Part shown: in pieces, positions 7,799-17,526 of the stretch
How positions within the stretch are numbered: the stretch's first letter is position 1
Layout of the letters: every line of letters starts with the position of its first letter
Source of the DNA: Prescottella soli
GTDB lineage: Bacteria; Actinomycetota; Actinomycetes; Mycobacteriales; Mycobacteriaceae
DNA: 64,000 bases
Reading direction: 5' to 3'
NCBI RefSeq assembly: GCF_040024445.1
Contig: NZ_CP157276.1
Coordinates: 2,790,001 to 2,854,000, forward strand
Notes under the pieces: model-generated
Databases searched by the model: none
Told to the model about the DNA's origin: nothing
Seen by the model: only the letters and a program-made list of their open reading frames with translations
Translations under genes and position numbers: made by a program

Positions 7799-9829
7799 CT
7801 AGGAGCCGAACGGAAGCCCGGCGAGGCTACCGGTCCCCGGCGTGCCGCCGGGGGTGGTGCCGGTCGTGGTGATGTCGATGGTCCGGACGTCCGAGGACGA
7901 GCCCTTCAGTCCAGCCGCGCCCGAGTACACCGCGGTGATCCGATGGATGCCGGACGACGCAAAAGCGTGGTCCAGGGTGGCGGCACCGTCGACCAGTGCG
8001 ACGGCCTCCCCGATCGGCGTGTCACCGTCGAAGAACTGCACCGTCCCGCTGACCGCACCGGACGCCACCACCGACGCCCACAGCTTCACGTTGCTGCCGG
8101 CCGTGGCCGAGGCTGGGACCGTCAGCGCCGTCGCGGTGTCCGCGTCGGTGGACGCCGGCGCCGTGACGTTCACGATCCGGGCGACCGCGGTCGAACCGTC
8201 GAGCGCGGGAACACCGGAGTACGCCGCCGAGATCGAGTGCGCGCCCACCGCCGTGAACGTGTGCGACACACGTGTCACACCGTTGTTCACCGCCACGGGA
8301 GCGCCGAGATCGGCACCGCCGTCCCGGAACTGGACGGTCCCGCCGGAGACGGGATCACCCGCGGAGGTCCGAACGGTCACCCAGAGGTCGGTGGCCGCAC
8401 CGGTCTTCGCCTCCCCCGGCACGCTGAGCATCGTCACCGTGCCGCGCGGCGTCACCACGGGGTCGGTGACGGACATGGACCCGGCCGACGAGGTCGACGG
8501 CTCGAATCCCGCAGCACCCGAGTAGGTCGCGGTGACGGAGTGGCTACCGACTGACGTGAACGTGTGCTCCAGCGTGGCGGTTCCGTTCACGATCGCGACG
8601 GGCGCACCGAGGGCGGTCACACCGTCCTTGAACTGCACCGTGCCACCGGCCGGCGTCGGGCTGACCGATGCCGAGAGGGTCACCGACGCACCCGTCTTCG
8701 CCGACGAGGGCGCGGTGAGGGTCGTGGTGGTCGCCCGATCGGGGACCGTCACCGACACCGTCGCCGGTGCGGACGTCGAGGAGACGAAGCCCGCGCCGGT
8801 GAACACGGCCGTGATCGGGTGCGAGCCCGCCGTCGTGAACGTGTACGACAGGTCGGCGACACCGTTCGACACCGCAACCGGGGCGCCGATGTTCGTATTG
8901 CCGTCGCGGAACTGCACGGTGCCCGACACGCTGTTCGGTGCGACCGTCGCGGACAGCTTCACCGGGGTCCCGGTGAACGCAGTCGGCGGCACCTGCAGCG
9001 TCGTGGTGGTGACCACGTCCGCCTCGGCCACCTGCACCGACTGCACCGCCGACTCGGATCCGTTCGCGAACGCCGTGCCCGCGAACTTGGCCTTCACCGA
9101 CCGCGCACCCGCCGTCGACGGCGTCCACGCGAACGTCGCCACGCCCGAACCGTTCAGCGCGCCGGACCCGATCTTCGCGGTCCCGTCGTAGAAATCGACC
9201 GGATCGCCCTGCGCGCCACCGGTTACCGTCGCGCTCAACGTCAGCGACTTTCCGACCTGCGCACCGGAGACCGCCGCCAACGATGTCGACGACACGTTCT
9301 TGCTCACCGTGACCGCCGGACCCTTGTCCGAGTACGTGCCGTCACCGAGCGAGCCGCTGTAGTGCATCGTCGTCGGTAGTGCGACGCCACGGGCACAATC
9401 CGCGCCGACTCGATATGAGAACTCGAACGTGTGGGGCTTTCCGCCCGCCAACGCGCCGACCGGCCACTCGACGACCGTTCCCTGGACCCGCGCGAAATCG
9501 GATCCCTGACTTTCCAACTGACGTGCAGTGCCGTTCACCTTCGCGGAGCCGTCGACATACGTCAGACACGCCGGGTGCACGTCCTTGACCGCGTAGATGT
9601 ACTCGCCGACACCGTTGGTCCGTTCGAACTTCGTCGACACTGTGACGGTGTCGCCCTCGTTCGGTGTTGAATTGCTCACCGTCCGAGTGAACTTGCTGGC
9701 GCCGTCGGTCCACGTCAAAGAAGCCGGGTCCGCGCCCGCCGAACCGGTCCCGAATGCTCCGACGAGGGTCACCGACAGCGCGGCCACGCCTGCTGCGGCG
9801 GTCAATCGCCGAGTCGTCTTACCCGTCAT
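7799..9829 (-). CDS. Secreted Ig-like repeat protein E (676 aa)
   Basis: I chose the ATG at 9829 (MTGKTTRRLTAA) because the signal peptide begins there. The frame stays open upstream to a TTG at 9886, which would overlap the previous gene and add a charged leader. The signal peptide ends near GSAGADP. A type-A module (Cys in HPACLTYV and GADCARG) is followed by five Ig repeats, several of them RDG or FFDG variants, and the tail GTGSLAGLPFGS. The gap to the gene upstream is only 37 bp with no hairpin, so this gene is probably co-transcribed with the one at 9867-12203. Confidence 0.85.
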   Translation of the reverse strand: MTGKTTRRLTAAAGVAALSVTLVGAFGTGSAGADPASLTWTDGASKFTRTVSNSTPNEGDTVTVSTKFERTNGVGEYIYAVKDVHPACLTYVDGSAKVNGTARQLESQGSDFARVQGTVVEWPVGALAGGKPHTFEFSYRVGADCARGVALPTTMHYSGSLGDGTYSDKGPAVTVSKNVSSTSLAAVSGAQVGKSLTLSATVTGGAQGDPVDFYDGTAKIGSGALNGSGVATFAWTPSTAGARSVKAKFAGTAFANGSESAVQSVQVAEADVVTTTTLQVPPTAFTGTPVKLSATVAPNSVSGTVQFRDGNTNIGAPVAVSNGVADLSYTFTTAGSHPITAVFTGAGFVSSTSAPATVSVTVPDRATTTTLTAPSSAKTGASVTLSASVSPTPAGGTVQFKDGVTALGAPVAIVNGTATLEHTFTSVGSHSVTATYSGAAGFEPSTSSAGSMSVTDPVVTPRGTVTMLSVPGEAKTGAATDLWVTVRTSAGDPVSGGTVQFRDGGADLGAPVAVNNGVTRVSHTFTAVGAHSISAAYSGVPALDGSTAVARIVNVTAPASTDADTATALTVPASATAGSNVKLWASVVASGAVSGTVQFFDGDTPIGEAVALVDGAATLDHAFASSGIHRITAVYSGAAGLKGSSSDVRTIDITTTGTTPGGTPGTGSLAGLPFGS

Positions 9830-9866
9830 ACCGTTCTCTCGTTCTCTCACCGTCGTTGCCTTCGAA

Positions 9867-12203
9867 TTACGCTGTCGCATTGCCAACTCCGCTCAGCGAA
9901 CCGAGCGAGAGGCTACCGGTGTCGATGCCGGGCAGACCACCGCCGGTCTCGGAGATCACGAGCGCCCCCGAAACCGAGGTCGACGCCGTGAATCCCGCTG
10001 CGCCGCTGTACTTCGCGGTGATGGAGTGGGACCCGGTGCCGGTGAACGTGTGCGTGAGGCTCGCCTGGCCGTCGATCAACTGCACGGCTTCGCCGAGCGG
10101 CTTGTCACCGTCGAAGAACTGCACGGTGCCGCGCGGCGTCTGCGACGCGACGACGCGGGCCGAGATCGTCACGGGCTGCCCGACGGTCCCGCCGGCCGGA
10201 AGTCCCAGCTCGGTCGCGGTGGACAGATCGACGACCGATGCGACGGTCACATTGATGTTCTGAGCGTCCGTGGTCGAGCCCGCGTAGGCCCCGGCGCCGC
10301 TGTAGACGGCCGTGATCGAGTGCGACCCCGTGGTAGCGAAGGTGTGGGTCAGCTTGGCGACGCCGCCAGCGACAGGCACCGGGTTCCCGATCGGCGTCCC
10401 GCCGTCGCGGAACTGCACCGTGCCGCCGTTCGGCACCTGAGCGCCGTCCACCAGGTCGAAGACGCTCGCCCACAGGTCCACGGACGCACCGGCCTTCGCC
10501 TCACCGGGCGCGTTGAGCATCGTGACGGTGCCGATGTTCGACGCCGTCACCGCCACGGTTACCGGAGCTGCGGTCGAGCCGAGCGATCCGACACCACCGC
10601 TGTAGACCGCGGTGATCGAATGCGATCCACCCCTGGTGAACGTGTGCGTGATGCTCGCGGTGCCGTCCGAAACCAGAACGGGCGAACCGAGATCCGTCGC
10701 GCCGTCGCGGAACTGGACGGTGCCGTCGACGGGCTTCGGCGACACGGAGGCCGAGATCGTGACCGCCTTGCCGACCTCCGCAGAGGCGGGTGCGGTGACC
10801 GTGGTGGTGGTCGCGACGGCGTCCGGCGCCGGCTCCGACACCGTCACCACGCGGGCGCCCGACGCCGATGCGGCGAAGCCGGCGTCACCAGTGAAGACGG
10901 CGGTGATGCTGTGGGCACCGGTCGTCGTGAAGGCCTGCGACAGGGTCGCGACGCCGCCGGTGACCCGGACCGGCGCCCCGAGGTTCGCGCCGCCATCCTT
11001 GAACTGCACCGTGCCGGTGGCATTCGCGGGACTCACGGCCGCGACCAGATCCACCGCAAGACCGGTGGTCGCGGTCGACGGGACCGTGATCGACGTGGTG
11101 GTCGCGGCGGACGGCGGGGTGACAGCCACGGTCTGCGCCGCGGACGTCGACGAGGCGAAGCCGGTCGCTCCCGAGTAGACCGCGGTGATGCTGTGTGCAC
11201 CAACCGATCCGAACGAGTACGACAGGCTCGCCGACCCGTTGCTCACGGGCGCCGGGGCGCCGATGTTCGTGTCGCCGTCCTTGAACTGCACCGTGCCCGA
11301 CGCCTCGGCGGGCGCCACCGTCGCGGTGAGCTGCACAGGCGCACCCGTCGCCGCGGTGGGCGGAACGGTCAGCGTCGTGGTGGTCGCCACGTCCGGGGCG
11401 GAGATGCGGATGGTCGCGAGCGGTCCGGCGCCGGCGTTGAGCGCAGCGCCTTCGGAGTTGCGCGGGCTGCAGCGCGTCGGGGCCCACTGGGTGCCGAACA
11501 TCGATGCCTTGGCGAGCTGGGTGCTGAAGTTCTTGTCGTTGTTGAAGCTGCCGGCATCGCCGCTGGTGCGAATCTTGGGCTGGATAGCGCCGGACTGACC
11601 GGCCACCATCGTCACGTCGATCGCCGGCAGACGGAACCACGAATCCCCGTTGCCGTTGTTAGTGCCGTCGAGGTTCTTCTGCGACTTGGGCGCCACGATG
11701 CCGCCCTCGCTGTTGCCGCTGTTGTTCGCGCCGTTCCCGATGACCTCGTTGTTCCCGGAAATGCGGAGAATCGTGCCGTTGGAGTCGGCGGCTCCGTTGT
11801 CGTTGACGCGGATCACGCTCGGCGCGACACCGCTCAGGTTGATCCCGGACCCCGCAACGATCGTCGCACCGACGAACGTGGCGTTCGAGGGAATCTCGAA
11901 GTCGTTCTTGAGCCGCGACAGGTTGGTCGTGGTCGCCCCCGAATCAGAGTTCGGGAACGACTGCGCATTCGACTGCATCCTGAAGGTGAACTGCTCACCC
12001 GGAGCCACAGTCGCAGGGGCGTCGACGGTGACCGACGCGGCCGGCGTCTTGGTGACGTTGATCGCCGCCGACGCGCGGCACGTGGTGGTGAAGTTGACTG
12101 TGGACGTCGCCGCACTCGCCGGCGTGGCGAGGAGCAGGGAAGCGGACACCACGGTGGCGCCTGTGAGGGCTGCCGCGCAGCGCCTCGATAAGGAGGAACT
12201 CAT
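9867..12203 (-). CDS. Secreted Ig-like repeat protein F (778 aa, type-C N-terminus)
   Basis: The product starts MSSSLSRRCAAALTG, with a signal peptide ending at ASAATS. The N-terminal domain (about residues 33-265) is a third type, shared with the gene at 21025-24270. It contains a region rich in Asn/Gly/Ser and two cysteines, one near the start (TTCRAS) and one near its end (TRCSPRN). The landmark NSDSGATTTNLSRLK is common to both paralogues. Five Ig repeats follow and the tail is SLSLGSLSGVGNATA, the most divergent of the family. It is the likely first gene of an operon with the gene at 7799-9829. Confidence 0.87.
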   Translation of the reverse strand: MSSSLSRRCAAALTGATVVSASLLLATPASAATSTVNFTTTCRASAAINVTKTPAASVTVDAPATVAPGEQFTFRMQSNAQSFPNSDSGATTTNLSRLKNDFEIPSNATFVGATIVAGSGINLSGVAPSVIRVNDNGAADSNGTILRISGNNEVIGNGANNSGNSEGGIVAPKSQKNLDGTNNGNGDSWFRLPAIDVTMVAGQSGAIQPKIRTSGDAGSFNNDKNFSTQLAKASMFGTQWAPTRCSPRNSEGAALNAGAGPLATIRISAPDVATTTTLTVPPTAATGAPVQLTATVAPAEASGTVQFKDGDTNIGAPAPVSNGSASLSYSFGSVGAHSITAVYSGATGFASSTSAAQTVAVTPPSAATTTSITVPSTATTGLAVDLVAAVSPANATGTVQFKDGGANLGAPVRVTGGVATLSQAFTTTGAHSITAVFTGDAGFAASASGARVVTVSEPAPDAVATTTTVTAPASAEVGKAVTISASVSPKPVDGTVQFRDGATDLGSPVLVSDGTASITHTFTRGGSHSITAVYSGGVGSLGSTAAPVTVAVTASNIGTVTMLNAPGEAKAGASVDLWASVFDLVDGAQVPNGGTVQFRDGGTPIGNPVPVAGGVAKLTHTFATTGSHSITAVYSGAGAYAGSTTDAQNINVTVASVVDLSTATELGLPAGGTVGQPVTISARVVASQTPRGTVQFFDGDKPLGEAVQLIDGQASLTHTFTGTGSHSITAKYSGAAGFTASTSVSGALVISETGGGLPGIDTGSLSLGSLSGVGNATA

Positions 12204-12301
12204 CGGACTCCTGAATCAAACGAATGACGGGCGCCCGCGGACGTCGAACTCCCAAGCCAGAGACGATAGACGCCGGAACTGGAACGTGTACCAGTTTCGC
12301 T

Positions 12302-12313
12302 GGACAAATGTTC
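12302..12313. promoter_or_regulatory. Palindrome-like GGACAAATGTTC upstream of Ig protein F
   Basis: A variant of the GGAC-N4-GTCC motif, 99 bp before the start codon at 12203 and just inside the terminator of the preceding gene. Confidence 0.4.
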
Positions 12314-12340
12314 AGTTGATTTGGCCTCTGCCGGAAACAC

Positions 12341-12377
12341 GTGTGGCCCCCTGCCGCGGAACGGCAGGGGGCCACAC
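12341..12377 (-). terminator. Hairpin terminator of Ig protein G
   Basis: GTGTGGCCCCCTGCCG and CGGCAGGGGGCCACAC are near-perfect arms directly after the stop codon at 12402. The same stem core (GTGGCCCCCTGCCG) is reused after the next gene at 17473-17506, so the two 3' ends are related. Confidence 0.85.
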
Positions 12378-12401
12378 GCTTCGGATCAGTCGATCACCGC
12401 A

Positions 12402-15400
12402 TCAGGAACCGAACCGGAATCCGCTCAGGCTGCCCAACGAACCCAGCGAGCCCGTGCTGCCCGTGTCACCACCGGACGCGGCGACATCGAGGACCTGCAC
12501 CTGCGACGTCGAACCCTGCACACCCGAACCACCGGAGTACACCGCGTGGATCTGATGCGGACCCTTCTGATCGAACGTGTGCGCGAGCTCGGCGATGCCG
12601 TTCACCACCGCAACCGGCTGACCGATCGCGACACCACCGTCGAAGAACTGCACCGTGCCCGGCAGCGTCGGCGCACCGATCACCTTGGCCGTCAGCTTGA
12701 ACGACGTACCAACCGTCGCCGACGTCGCCGAAGTGATGGACACCGACGACTGCGCGTCCGTCGGGTTCGGCGCGGACACCACGACCGGATGCTGCGTCGA
12801 GGTGGATCCGACGAAGCCCGCATCGGCCGTGAACACCGCCGTGATCGAGTGCGTGCCCACCGCGGAGAACGTGTGAGCCAGCGTCGCAGTCCCGTTCAGC
12901 AGCGCAACCGGGTTGCCGATCGCCACCCCGTTGTCCTTGAACTGCACAGTGCCCGTCGGCACCGTGGTGCCGGACTGCGCCGCCACCGTTGCCGAGAGGG
13001 TCGCCTCGACCCCGGTCGTGGCGGTGGCGGGAACGCCCAGCGACGTCGTCGTCTGGACATCGACCGGCGCCGGATCGGTCACGGTGACGCTCTGCGCAGC
13101 AGCGCTGGAACCCGTGAAGCCGGGTGCGCCGGAGAACACCGCCGACACCGCGAACGCACCAGCCGCGTTGAACGTGTACGGGAGGCTCGCGTGGCCGCTC
13201 GCGTCCAGTGACACCGGAGCACCCACATCGGTGCCGGCCACCTTGAACTGGACGGTGCCGCCCGACGGAACCGGCGACACGGCCGCCGACAGCGTCACCT
13301 GCTGGCCCGTCACCGCGGTCGACGGAGCAGTGACCGTCGTCGTGGTATCCGTGTCCGGCACAACCGGATCGGTGACCGTGACGCTCTGCGCATTGGCCGT
13401 CGAGTTCGCGAACCCGGCACCACCAGTGAAGGTAGCCCCGATGCTGTGCGCACCCGCGACGTCGAACGCGTGCGGCAGGGTCGCCGCGCCGTTCACCACC
13501 GTGACCGGAGTGCCGACCGGCGTTCCGTCGACGGAGAACTGCACCGCACCTTGCGCATTCGACGGGGTCACCGTGGCCGACAGGTTCACCTGCTGGCCGG
13601 TCTCCGCACCGGTCGGCGCTGTCACCGACAGCTCCGTCTGCTGAACCGGAACCGACACCGACACCGTCTGCGCGGTAGCCGTCGAGTTCGTGAACCCGGC
13701 AGCACCAGTGAACTCAGCAGTCACCGAGAACGAACCAGCCGCATTGAACGTGTACGGCATGATCGCCGCACCATTCGCCACCGCAACCGCAGCACCCACC
13801 GGGGCACCGTTCACCTTGAACTGCACCGAACCCTGCGCGTTCGACGGCGACACCGTCGCAGTCAGATCCACCGACGAACCCGTCGTCGCCGAACCCGGAG
13901 CCGACACCGAAAGCGACGTCTGCGCATCCGGATCGGACACCGTGATGTTCTGCGCGGCAGCCGTCGAATTCGTGAACCCGGCAGCACCGGTGAACTCAGC
14001 AGTCACCTGGAAAGAACCAGCCGCATTGAACGTGTACGGCATGATCGCCGCACCATTCGCCACCGCAACCGCAGCGCCCACGGGGTTGCCGTTCACCTTG
14101 AACTGCACCGAACCCTGCGCGGTCGACGGGCTGACCGTAGCCGTCAGATCCACCGACGAACCGGTCGTCGCCGAACCCGGCGCCGACACCGTCAACGAGG
14201 TCTGTACATCCGGGTCGGACACCGTCACATCATGAACGGCCGCGGTCGAACTCGTGAACCCGGCAGCACCCGTGAATGAAGCACCGATGCTGTGCGCACC
14301 CGAACCCGTGAACGTGTGCGCCAGAGTCGCAACACCGTTCACCACAGTGATCGGACCACCGATCGGCGCACCGTTGTCGGTGAACTGCACCGTGCCGGAA
14401 GCGTTCGACGGGCTGACCGTAGCCGTCAGATCCACCGACGAACCGGTCGTCGCCGAACCCGGCGCCGACACCGTCAACGAGGTCTGTACATCCGGGTCGG
14501 ACACCGTCACATCATGAACGGCCGCGGTCGAACTCGTGAACCCGGCAGCACCCGTGAATGAAGCACCGATGCTGTGCGCACCCGAACCCGTGAACGTGTG
14601 CGCCAGAGTCGCAACACCGTTCACCACAGTGATCGGACCACCGATCGGCGCACCGTTGTCGGTGAACTGCACCGTGCCGGAAGCGTTCGACGGGCTGACC
14701 GTAGCCGTCAGATCCACCGACGAACCCGTCGTCGCCGAACCCGGAGCCGACACCGTCAACGAGGTCTGTACATCCGGATCGGACACCGTCACCTCATGCG
14801 CGGCAGCCGTTGCATTCGTGAACCCGGCAGCACCGGTGAACTCGGCAGTGATGCTGTGTGCACCCGCGCTAGTGAATGAATGAGGCAGCACCGCTGCGCC
14901 GTTCGCTACTGCAACCGGAGCACCGATCGGCGCACCGTTGTCCTTGAACTGCACCGAACCCTGCGCGGTCGACGGCGACACCGTCGCAGTCAGATCCACC
15001 GACGAACCCGTCGTCGCAGCACCCGGAGCCGACACCGTCAGGGAGGTCTGCACGTCCGGATCGGACACCGTCACCTCATGCGCGGCAGCCGTTGCATTCG
15101 TGAACCCGGCAGCACCGGTGAACTCGGCCGTGATGCTGTGCGCACCCCCACTACCGAACGAATGCGGCAGCACCGCTGCACCGTTTGTCACCGCAACCGG
15201 AGCACCGATGTTCGAACCGTTGTCGGTGAACTGCACCGTGCCGGCAGCGTTCGACGGGCTGACCGTAGCCGTCAGATCCACCGACGAACCCGTCGTCGCC
15301 GTACCGGGCGCCGACACCGTAAGTGACGTCTGCACATCCGGATCCGACACCGTCACCTCATGCGCGGCAGCCGTCGAGTTCGTGAACCCGGCAGCACCCG

Positions 15401-17237
15401 TGAACGAAGCACCGATGCTGTGCGCACCCGAACCCGTGAACGTGTGCGCCAGAGTCGCAACACCGTTCACCACAGTGATCGGACCACCAATCGGCGCACC
15501 GTTGTCGGTGAACTGCACCGTGCCGGCAGCGTTCGATGGGCTGACCGTAGCCGTCAGATCCACCGACGAACCCGTCGTCGCAGCACCCGGAGCCGATACC
15601 GTCAGCGAGGTCTGCGCGTCGGGGTCGGTAACCACGACACTGTGCGCAGCCGCAGTCGAGTTCGTGAACCCGGCAGCACCGGTGAACTCGGCCGTGATGC
15701 TGTGCGCGCCCGCAGCGGCGAACGAATGCGGCAGCACCGCTGCACCGTTCGCCACCGCGACCGGAGCACCGATGTTCGAACCGTTGTCCTTGAACTGCAC
15801 CGAACCCTGAGCGTTCGACGGCGACACATTCGCCGTCAGATCCACCGACGAACCCGTCGTCGCCGAACCCGTAGCCGACACCGAAAGCGAGGTCTGCACA
15901 TCCGGATCTGACACCGAGATCGACTGGGCGGCCGACGTGGACGCCGCGAACCCGGCTCCACCGACGAACTCCGCCGTGATGCTGTGCGATCCCGCAGCAC
16001 CGAACGTGTGCTGCAGCGATGCCTGACCGTTCGACACGGTCACCGGCGAACCGATCGCGGTGCCGTTGTCCTTGAACTGCACGGTGCCGACCGCGCCGAC
16101 GGGCTGAACGCTCGCGGAGAGCGCCACCTGCTGGCCGGTCGTCGCCGATGCGGGGGCCTGCAACGTCGTCGACGTCGGGGCGTTCACGTTCACCGTCTGG
16201 GCCGGTGCCGACGAGTTCACGAAACCGGAGCCCGCCGTAAAGTCCGCGGTGATGCTGTGCGCACCGGACGTCGTGAACGTGTGCTGCACCGACGCCTGAC
16301 CGTTCGACACGGGCACCGGGGAACCGATGCTCGTCCCGTTGTCCTTGAACTGCACCGTGCCCGTCGCGTTCTGCGGAGCGACGTTGGCCGTCAGCGTGAC
16401 CGGCGCACCGGTCAGCGCGGTACCCGGAACCGACAGCGCGACACTCGTGCCGGCAGGGGCGTTCACCTGTACGTTCTGCGCCGCCGACTGCGAAGAGTTG
16501 GCAACGGCAGTGCCCGCGAACTTCGCGGACAGGCTCCGTGCTCCCGCCGTCGCCGGCGTCCACGCGAACGTGCCGACGCCGGCAGCGTTGATCTGGCTCT
16601 CACCGAGCTTCGTGCCGCCGTCGTAGAACTCCACCGTGTTGCCCTGCGCGGCACCGGTGACCGTCGCGGTGAGAGTGACCGACTGCCCCGTGAGCATCGG
16701 AGTCGGAACCGAAGCCAGCGTGGTGGTGGTGGCATCCTTCGCCACCGTGATCGTCGGACCCTTGTCCGCGTACGTGCCGCTACCCAGGCTCCCCGAATAA
16801 TGCATCGTCGTCATCAACGGCGTTGCCCGGGCACACGCCGCGGTCACCAGGTAGTTGAAACTAAAGGTCTGCGACTTCGGACTGATGTTCGGGTACACCG
16901 GCCACGACCCCGTGACGCGGGTGTAGTCCGCGGCGATCTCCGGGCCGCCCGTGTTTCCGCTGACATACGTCAGGCAGGTCGGGTGGAGGTCCTTGACTGC
17001 CTGGATGTACTCGACCACGCCACCGGTGCGCTCGAATTTGGTCGACACCGTGACGGTTTCACCCACCGAAGGGGTCGAGTTGCTCACCGTCCGCGTGAAC
17101 CTGCTGTTGCCGTCGTCCCAGGTCACCGAACCCGGTGCGGCACCAGCCGCTCCGACTCCCACTGTTGCCGCGAAACCCGCGGCCATTGCGAAAGCACTTA
17201 TTCCGCCGACTATTCGGCGTAGATCCCTGCCAACCAT
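12402..17237 (-). CDS. Giant secreted Ig-like repeat protein G (1611 aa, 15 repeats)
   Basis: The protein starts MVGRDLRRIVGGISAF with a signal peptide ending near GAAGAAPG. A type-A module with two cysteines follows, then fifteen Ig-like repeats of about 94 residues and the tail GSLGSLGSLSGFRFGS. The central repeats (coding region about 13.6-15.9 kb) are very similar to each other, with a 282-bp period at DNA level. Two neighbours starting near 14220 and 14502 are almost identical. The Ig repeats contain no cysteine, and the array should form a long rod. It is presumably exported by Sec. No peptidoglycan anchor motif is seen. A surface fibre or adhesin is an inference only. Confidence 0.9.
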   Translation of the reverse strand: MVGRDLRRIVGGISAFAMAAGFAATVGVGAAGAAPGSVTWDDGNSRFTRTVSNSTPSVGETVTVSTKFERTGGVVEYIQAVKDLHPTCLTYVSGNTGGPEIAADYTRVTGSWPVYPNISPKSQTFSFNYLVTAACARATPLMTTMHYSGSLGSGTYADKGPTITVAKDATTTTLASVPTPMLTGQSVTLTATVTGAAQGNTVEFYDGGTKLGESQINAAGVGTFAWTPATAGARSLSAKFAGTAVANSSQSAAQNVQVNAPAGTSVALSVPGTALTGAPVTLTANVAPQNATGTVQFKDNGTSIGSPVPVSNGQASVQHTFTTSGAHSITADFTAGSGFVNSSAPAQTVNVNAPTSTTLQAPASATTGQQVALSASVQPVGAVGTVQFKDNGTAIGSPVTVSNGQASLQHTFGAAGSHSITAEFVGGAGFAASTSAAQSISVSDPDVQTSLSVSATGSATTGSSVDLTANVSPSNAQGSVQFKDNGSNIGAPVAVANGAAVLPHSFAAAGAHSITAEFTGAAGFTNSTAAAHSVVVTDPDAQTSLTVSAPGAATTGSSVDLTATVSPSNAAGTVQFTDNGAPIGGPITVVNGVATLAHTFTGSGAHSIGASFTGAAGFTNSTAAAHEVTVSDPDVQTSLTVSAPGTATTGSSVDLTATVSPSNAAGTVQFTDNGSNIGAPVAVTNGAAVLPHSFGSGGAHSITAEFTGAAGFTNATAAAHEVTVSDPDVQTSLTVSAPGAATTGSSVDLTATVSPSTAQGSVQFKDNGAPIGAPVAVANGAAVLPHSFTSAGAHSITAEFTGAAGFTNATAAAHEVTVSDPDVQTSLTVSAPGSATTGSSVDLTATVSPSNASGTVQFTDNGAPIGGPITVVNGVATLAHTFTGSGAHSIGASFTGAAGFTSSTAAVHDVTVSDPDVQTSLTVSAPGSATTGSSVDLTATVSPSNASGTVQFTDNGAPIGGPITVVNGVATLAHTFTGSGAHSIGASFTGAAGFTSSTAAVHDVTVSDPDVQTSLTVSAPGSATTGSSVDLTATVSPSTAQGSVQFKVNGNPVGAAVAVANGAAIMPYTFNAAGSFQVTAEFTGAAGFTNSTAAAQNITVSDPDAQTSLSVSAPGSATTGSSVDLTATVSPSNAQGSVQFKVNGAPVGAAVAVANGAAIMPYTFNAAGSFSVTAEFTGAAGFTNSTATAQTVSVSVPVQQTELSVTAPTGAETGQQVNLSATVTPSNAQGAVQFSVDGTPVGTPVTVVNGAATLPHAFDVAGAHSIGATFTGGAGFANSTANAQSVTVTDPVVPDTDTTTTVTAPSTAVTGQQVTLSAAVSPVPSGGTVQFKVAGTDVGAPVSLDASGHASLPYTFNAAGAFAVSAVFSGAPGFTGSSAAAQSVTVTDPAPVDVQTTTSLGVPATATTGVEATLSATVAAQSGTTVPTGTVQFKDNGVAIGNPVALLNGTATLAHTFSAVGTHSITAVFTADAGFVGSTSTQHPVVVSAPNPTDAQSSVSITSATSATVGTSFKLTAKVIGAPTLPGTVQFFDGGVAIGQPVAVVNGIAELAHTFDQKGPHQIHAVYSGGSGVQGSTSQVQVLDVAASGGDTGSTGSLGSLGSLSGFRFGS

Positions 17238-17420
17238 GCACTTCCCTCTCGACGACGACCGTCGGTCGCCAACTCAACGGATCGGGTTCGACCTGGGACA
17301 CTGCGCTGAGGGATCGAGGCTGAAGGAATCGAGTCCGGGGCGCGCTGCAGGGCCCACGCCACTCCCCTGCAACCAAACGGCAGCCCGACTCCGCGTCTGA
17401 AATGCGGCTCGAACTCTACC

Positions 17421-17432
17421 GGACAAACGTCC
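17421..17432. promoter_or_regulatory. Palindrome-like GGACAAACGTCC upstream of Ig protein G
   Basis: A GGAC-N4-GTCC site 184 bp before the start at 17237. Flanking bases (CC before, AG after) match the sites at 6310 and 24460. Confidence 0.5.
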
Positions 17433-17472
17433 AGATGAGACCCGATTGGCCAGGTCCGACCGCGCGAAAGCG

Positions 17473-17506
17473 CTGTGGCCCCCTGCCGTCGGGCAGGGGG
17501 CCACAG
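17473..17506 (-). terminator. Hairpin terminator of Ig protein H
   Basis: CTGTGGCCCCCTGCC and GGCAGGGGGCCACAG form a perfect stem 21 bp beyond the stop codon at 17527. Confidence 0.85.
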
Positions 17507-17526
17507 CCTGTTTCACTCGTCAGCCG

